From Candidatus Bathyarchaeota archaeon (GTDB lineage Archaea; Thermoproteota; Bathyarchaeia; TCS64), in assembly GCA_026014515.1 (NCBI GenBank), contig JAOZIG010000066.1, positions 1 to 7,977 of the forward strand: DNA of 7,977 nucleotides, read 5' to 3'. Shown in pieces: positions 5,613 through 7,977 of the stretch. A program made the position numbers and the translations under genes. A model generated the notes under the pieces. It was not told where the DNA came from. It saw only the letters and a list, made by a program, of their open reading frames with translations, and made no database searches. Position 1 is the stretch's first letter. The number at the start of each line of letters is the position of its first letter.

Positions 5613-6370
5613 AGTTTCCACTCCTCGTAATCAACTAGTACTGAGAGGCTTATCTTTGCCTCTTCTGGGTTGGGTTCCGGTGTTTCCTTGTGTATGATGG
5701 TGTACTCGTCCATCATACGGTTCCAAGACGCGTTCGCGTAACCATACCCCACCATAAACACAGTGAGATACGCCCTGTAAACTGTCTGCTCATAGGTGTC
5801 TGCACCAATCCAGTCCCAGTACTCGATGCTTCCACCGGGTCCAACGCGTTCACCTAGTTCACGCCAGAAACCCTCAATAACATCAGTGAATCCCTCTTCA
5901 GGTAAATATCCCAATAGACGTGCCTCGTCTCTTGTGGCTACACCTGTCTCGCGTTCTTCTACCTCTGAGTCCTGCCAACGTTCTGCGAATGGTACTAGGT
6001 CTCCCCAGTAGCTGAGGCTCGCTGCTAGTGTAGCTGCACTCATCTGCTCCATCTCTACAAGTGGGTGCCACGTGCGTAGAAATATGTCAGCGATGGCTCC
6101 GATATCCAGTGCCATTAGGCTCTGGCTAAGCATGAAGGGGTCCTTGTAGAGTGTGGTGGACTTGTGTTCGATCCACTGGTTTTGACGCTCTAAAACGAGG
6201 CTAAGTTCTTTTAATGCCTCAGCGTCTAAGCAAAAGTCCCTTGGGTCCTTGATATCTGGGTAGTGTTTCTGGATGACACTCATCACGTAATCGAAATCGA
6301 TGTCAAAGGGCTCTATCTTACCACTCTGAACCATCCTGCATAATCCGATGACGCTCTCAAGCTCACTCAT
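5597..6370 (-). CDS. Kleisin-like subunit of the SMC complex
   Basis: This 257-residue acidic protein begins with a segment of kleisin ScpA character: a helix, then SGKIEPFDIDFDYVMSVIQ (16-34), then a helix LDAEALKELSLVLERQNQWI (48-67) followed by KSTTLYKDPF. In ScpA the equivalent helices dock on the SMC neck. The middle (130-190) is polar and variable. The C-terminal part (TVYRAYLTVFMVGYGYANASW, then strand-like KISLSVLVDYEEWKLW) could be the small winged helix that contacts the SMC head. The identity rests mainly on the N-terminal pattern and on lying between an SMC ATPase and a KITE gene. A GGAGG site in the end of the SMC gene lies 6 nt before its ATG, and the gap to the SMC stop is 1 nt. 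It overlaps the KITE gene by 16 nt. Confidence 0.65.
   Translation of the reverse strand: MSELESVIGLCRMVQSGKIEPFDIDFDYVMSVIQKHYPDIKDPRDFCLDAEALKELSLVLERQNQWIEHKSTTLYKDPFMLSQSLMALDIGAIADIFLRTWHPLVEMEQMSAATLAASLSYWGDLVPFAERWQDSEVEERETGVATRDEARLLGYLPEEGFTDVIEGFWRELGERVGPGGSIEYWDWIGADTYEQTVYRAYLTVFMVGYGYANASWNRMMDEYTIIHKETPEPNPEEAKISLSVLVDYEEWKLWRNE
5621..5626 (-). promoter_or_regulatory. Ribosome binding site of the KITE gene inside the kleisin gene
   Basis: GAGGAG on the minus strand, 8 nt before ATG 5610-5612 and inside the end of the kleisin gene. It favours that ATG over the GTG at 5621 and the ATG at 5600. Confidence 0.65.
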
Positions 6371-6371
6371 C

Positions 6372-7977
6372 TTATGCCTCCACTATCCTCGGCTCAGATA
6401 CCGTCTCGGACTTGTGCACCATGACGATGTGAACATCTTTTCCCTTGAATGTGACTTGGCTCGGTGTGATTGCCATGTACTGGTCTTTGGTGCCCTCCAT
6501 TGTCTGGACTATGAAGTCGCTGACTGCTTCCTTGTTCTGGGGGTCCATGTGTAGGTCGAACTCGTCAACCGCCCTGAATGGGCTGATGACATTCTGCTGA
6601 AGCGCAAGTAGGAAAGCCATAACGCTGCTACTACGTTCACCGCCACTGTGAGTATAGGGGTCGAGTCTTTGTGGTGCTGCTCCCTTGAATCCTACGTATA
6701 TTTCTAGTCCTGCTTCCTCGATGTCGTGGCTATTGATGAGTCTGGTCTCGCCTGTTGCTTGGAGTTTCCTTAGCAACTGCTTGTACCTGATGTTGACCTC
6801 ATCTAGGAGGTTCTCTGTTACCTCACGCCACTTCTTGTTACGTTCCTCTATCTCTTGGAGTATCCTGCGGCGGTTCTCACGTACTTCCTCGATACGTTGC
6901 TGTATCTCTTTGAATGTCTCGTTATAGGTCTCGTACATTTCCTCGGCTTCATCGGGTATGTTTGCCATTCCCATGAGGATGCCTTGGGTCTTTCTGATCT
7001 CGTTGAGAATCTCCTCACCGGTTCTGCCTGTATCGATTCTGGGTCCTCTGATGAGTGCTTCGGCTTCTGCGTCTTTTAGGTCACGGTTTGCTCTGTCGAT
7101 CTCGCCTTGTAGTGCCTGTACTCTTCTGCTTAGACGTTGTCTTCGGTCTTTTAGTAGTGCGAGTCTGATTCTGCTGTCGATGTATTGGTCGTTTGCTTGG
7201 TTGATGTTTCGTCTGAGGCTCTCAATCTGTTCGATGAGTCCTATTGCTTCTTCTTCTGCTTCTGTTAGTTGTCTTGTGTATGATTCTAGCTGTGTTTGTA
7301 TGCTGGTTCGTTGTTCGCTGAACTGGGTATTTAGGTTCTCGTATGTCTCGACTTGGGTTTCCTCGATCTCGTTGAACAAGGTGAAGTAGTCGTCTAGTTT
7401 CTGTGGTCCCATCTGTAGCTGGTTCAGTAGGTTTTTGTAGCTGGTCTCGAAGTGGCGTTTCTGCTGCTGGCTGCTGAGTATGTTCTCATCTAGCTGTGTG
7501 ATCCTGTCCTTGGCTGAATTGATGCTATATTCACTAACTCCAACGATTCTTTCAAGCTCTATACGCTTCTCAATAAGGTCTTCTCGTTCGGTGCGCATGT
7601 TTCGTAGACTGGTCTCGCTGTCTACGATGAGCTTGGTATTCTGCTCCATCTCCTCCTCAGCATCAAAGAGTTCTTTTTCTGTTTCTTGGAGCTGTTCTTG
7701 AAGTTTCTCTACTTGATGCTCTACAGCCATTACCCTGCTCCAAGCCATCTCCTGCTGTAGGAATGTCTGTCTTACTTGGAGCTGTTTCTTTTCTTGGAGG
7801 CGCTCGTTCTGTTCCCTCCAGTAGTTCAGTGTCTCACGAGCCTGATTCAGTAGGTTTCCGAGACTCTGTTCCTCACTAAGTACACCACTGAGTTTGCTTT
7901 TTGCCTCTATTACGTCCCTGCGGAATGAGTCGAATCCGACTGCTTCTTCTAGGATTTCTAGTCTTTCTTTTGGGTTG
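6372..7977 (-). CDS. SMC-family ATPase, Smc5/6-like (5' end outside the window)
   Basis: The frame is open to the right edge, so 534 C-terminal residues are visible; the ATG at 7746-7748 is internal. The fragment opens with the post-Walker-A SMC stretch NPKERLEILEEAVGFDSF, then a coiled coil containing EMAWSRVMAVEHQV, which recalls the EMAWA segment of Smc6. The coil breaks at MGPQKLDDYF (fragment residues 189-198) and at RGPRIDTGRTGEE. The C-terminal head has ATGETRL, GLEIYVGFKG, the signature SGGERS (444-449), Walker B with catalytic DE in PFRAVDEFDLHMDP, and ITPSQ where canonical SMCs have a switch histidine. These head features are those of Smc5 and Smc6 rather than bacterial SMC or Rad50. 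No hinge domain and no cysteine are visible. It should dimerise, hydrolyse ATP and act on DNA with the kleisin and KITE proteins encoded just downstream. Confidence 0.93.
   Translation of the reverse strand, partial: NPKERLEILEEAVGFDSFRRDVIEAKSKLSGVLSEEQSLGNLLNQARETLNYWREQNERLQEKKQLQVRQTFLQQEMAWSRVMAVEHQVEKLQEQLQETEKELFDAEEEMEQNTKLIVDSETSLRNMRTEREDLIEKRIELERIVGVSEYSINSAKDRITQLDENILSSQQQKRHFETSYKNLLNQLQMGPQKLDDYFTLFNEIEETQVETYENLNTQFSEQRTSIQTQLESYTRQLTEAEEEAIGLIEQIESLRRNINQANDQYIDSRIRLALLKDRRQRLSRRVQALQGEIDRANRDLKDAEAEALIRGPRIDTGRTGEEILNEIRKTQGILMGMANIPDEAEEMYETYNETFKEIQQRIEEVRENRRRILQEIEERNKKWREVTENLLDEVNIRYKQLLRKLQATGETRLINSHDIEEAGLEIYVGFKGAAPQRLDPYTHSGGERSSSVMAFLLALQQNVISPFRAVDEFDLHMDPQNKEAVSDFIVQTMEGTKDQYMAITPSQVTFKGKDVHIVMVHKSETVSEPRIVEA
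6377..6381 (-). promoter_or_regulatory. Ribosome binding site of the kleisin gene inside the SMC gene
   Basis: GGAGG on the minus strand, 6 nt before the kleisin ATG and within the last codons of the SMC gene. It fixes the kleisin start at 6370 and shows the two genes are read from one mRNA. Confidence 0.7.

Noticed and set aside
6958..7389. 143-residue plus-strand open frame opposite the SMC coiled coil
   Set aside because: Its Ser/Leu/Arg-rich sequence is the antisense reading of a Glu/Gln/Arg coiled coil; no initiation signal or domain is visible.
7746..7748. ATG that would make a 458-residue coiled-coil ATPase a complete gene
   Set aside because: The frame stays open to the window edge and the upstream 76 residues are clear SMC sequence (NPKERLEILEEAVGF), so this methionine is internal.
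6372..7977. Rad50 with zinc hook
   Set aside because: No cysteines occur in the visible 534 residues, and the head motifs (SGGERS, VDEFDLHMDP) are Smc5/6-like.
1..7977. tRNA or rRNA genes, insertion sequences, att sites
   Set aside because: No cloverleaf, rRNA-like stretch, transposase or flanking target duplication was seen; the only gaps over 100 bp are the promoter regions described.

Overview
The window reads as archaeal chromosome. It encodes a likely coenzyme F420-dependent luciferase-like oxidoreductase and an archaeal-type iron-sulfur flavoprotein. Promoters look like AT-rich TATA boxes about 25-30 bp ahead of starts, and there is a small winged-helix regulator and a C2H2 zinc-finger protein with a lysine-rich tail. 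The SMC-family operon at the right resembles the eukaryotic Smc5/6 complex more than bacterial SMC-ScpAB. A TACK or Asgard-type archaeon would fit, but the lineage cannot be fixed from this sequence alone.

Layout. Positions 1-284 (+) hold the 3' end of a membrane protein, possibly a family 2 glycosyltransferase. Positions 299-4134 (all -) hold a redox block: aldo/keto reductase with a C-terminal 4Fe-4S domain, then an iron-sulfur flavoprotein, then an F420-type LLM oxidoreductase as one tight operon, followed by a DUF362 iron-sulfur protein under its own promoter. A winged-helix regulator (4275-4568, +) is divergent from this block. Half-sites of the form ATWTGTTA recur at exactly 20-bp steps in the regulator/operon intergenic region, and a related 20-bp periodic array lies ahead of the DUF362 gene. 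This suggests one regulon controlled by the local regulator.

Positions 4555-4920 (-) encode a C2H2 zinc-finger protein with a histone-H1-like lysine tail. From 5025 to the right edge (-) lies a three-gene, translationally coupled operon, in transcription order: an SMC ATPase (5' end outside the window), a kleisin-like protein, and a tandem winged-helix (KITE) protein whose C-terminal half resembles MAGE/Nse3.

The SMC operon is the most interesting part. The ATPase carries Smc5/6-type head motifs (SGGERS, PFRAVDEFDLHMDP, an ITPSQ segment in place of the usual switch histidine) and an Smc6-like EMAW segment. Its visible coiled-coil region is only about 370 residues, with no evident hinge domain and no cysteines for a zinc hook. 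It looks like a minimal archaeal relative of Smc5/6 with a kleisin and an Nse3-like KITE subunit. The adjacent zinc-finger/lysine-tail protein may be a DNA-binding accessory, but that link rests on proximity only.
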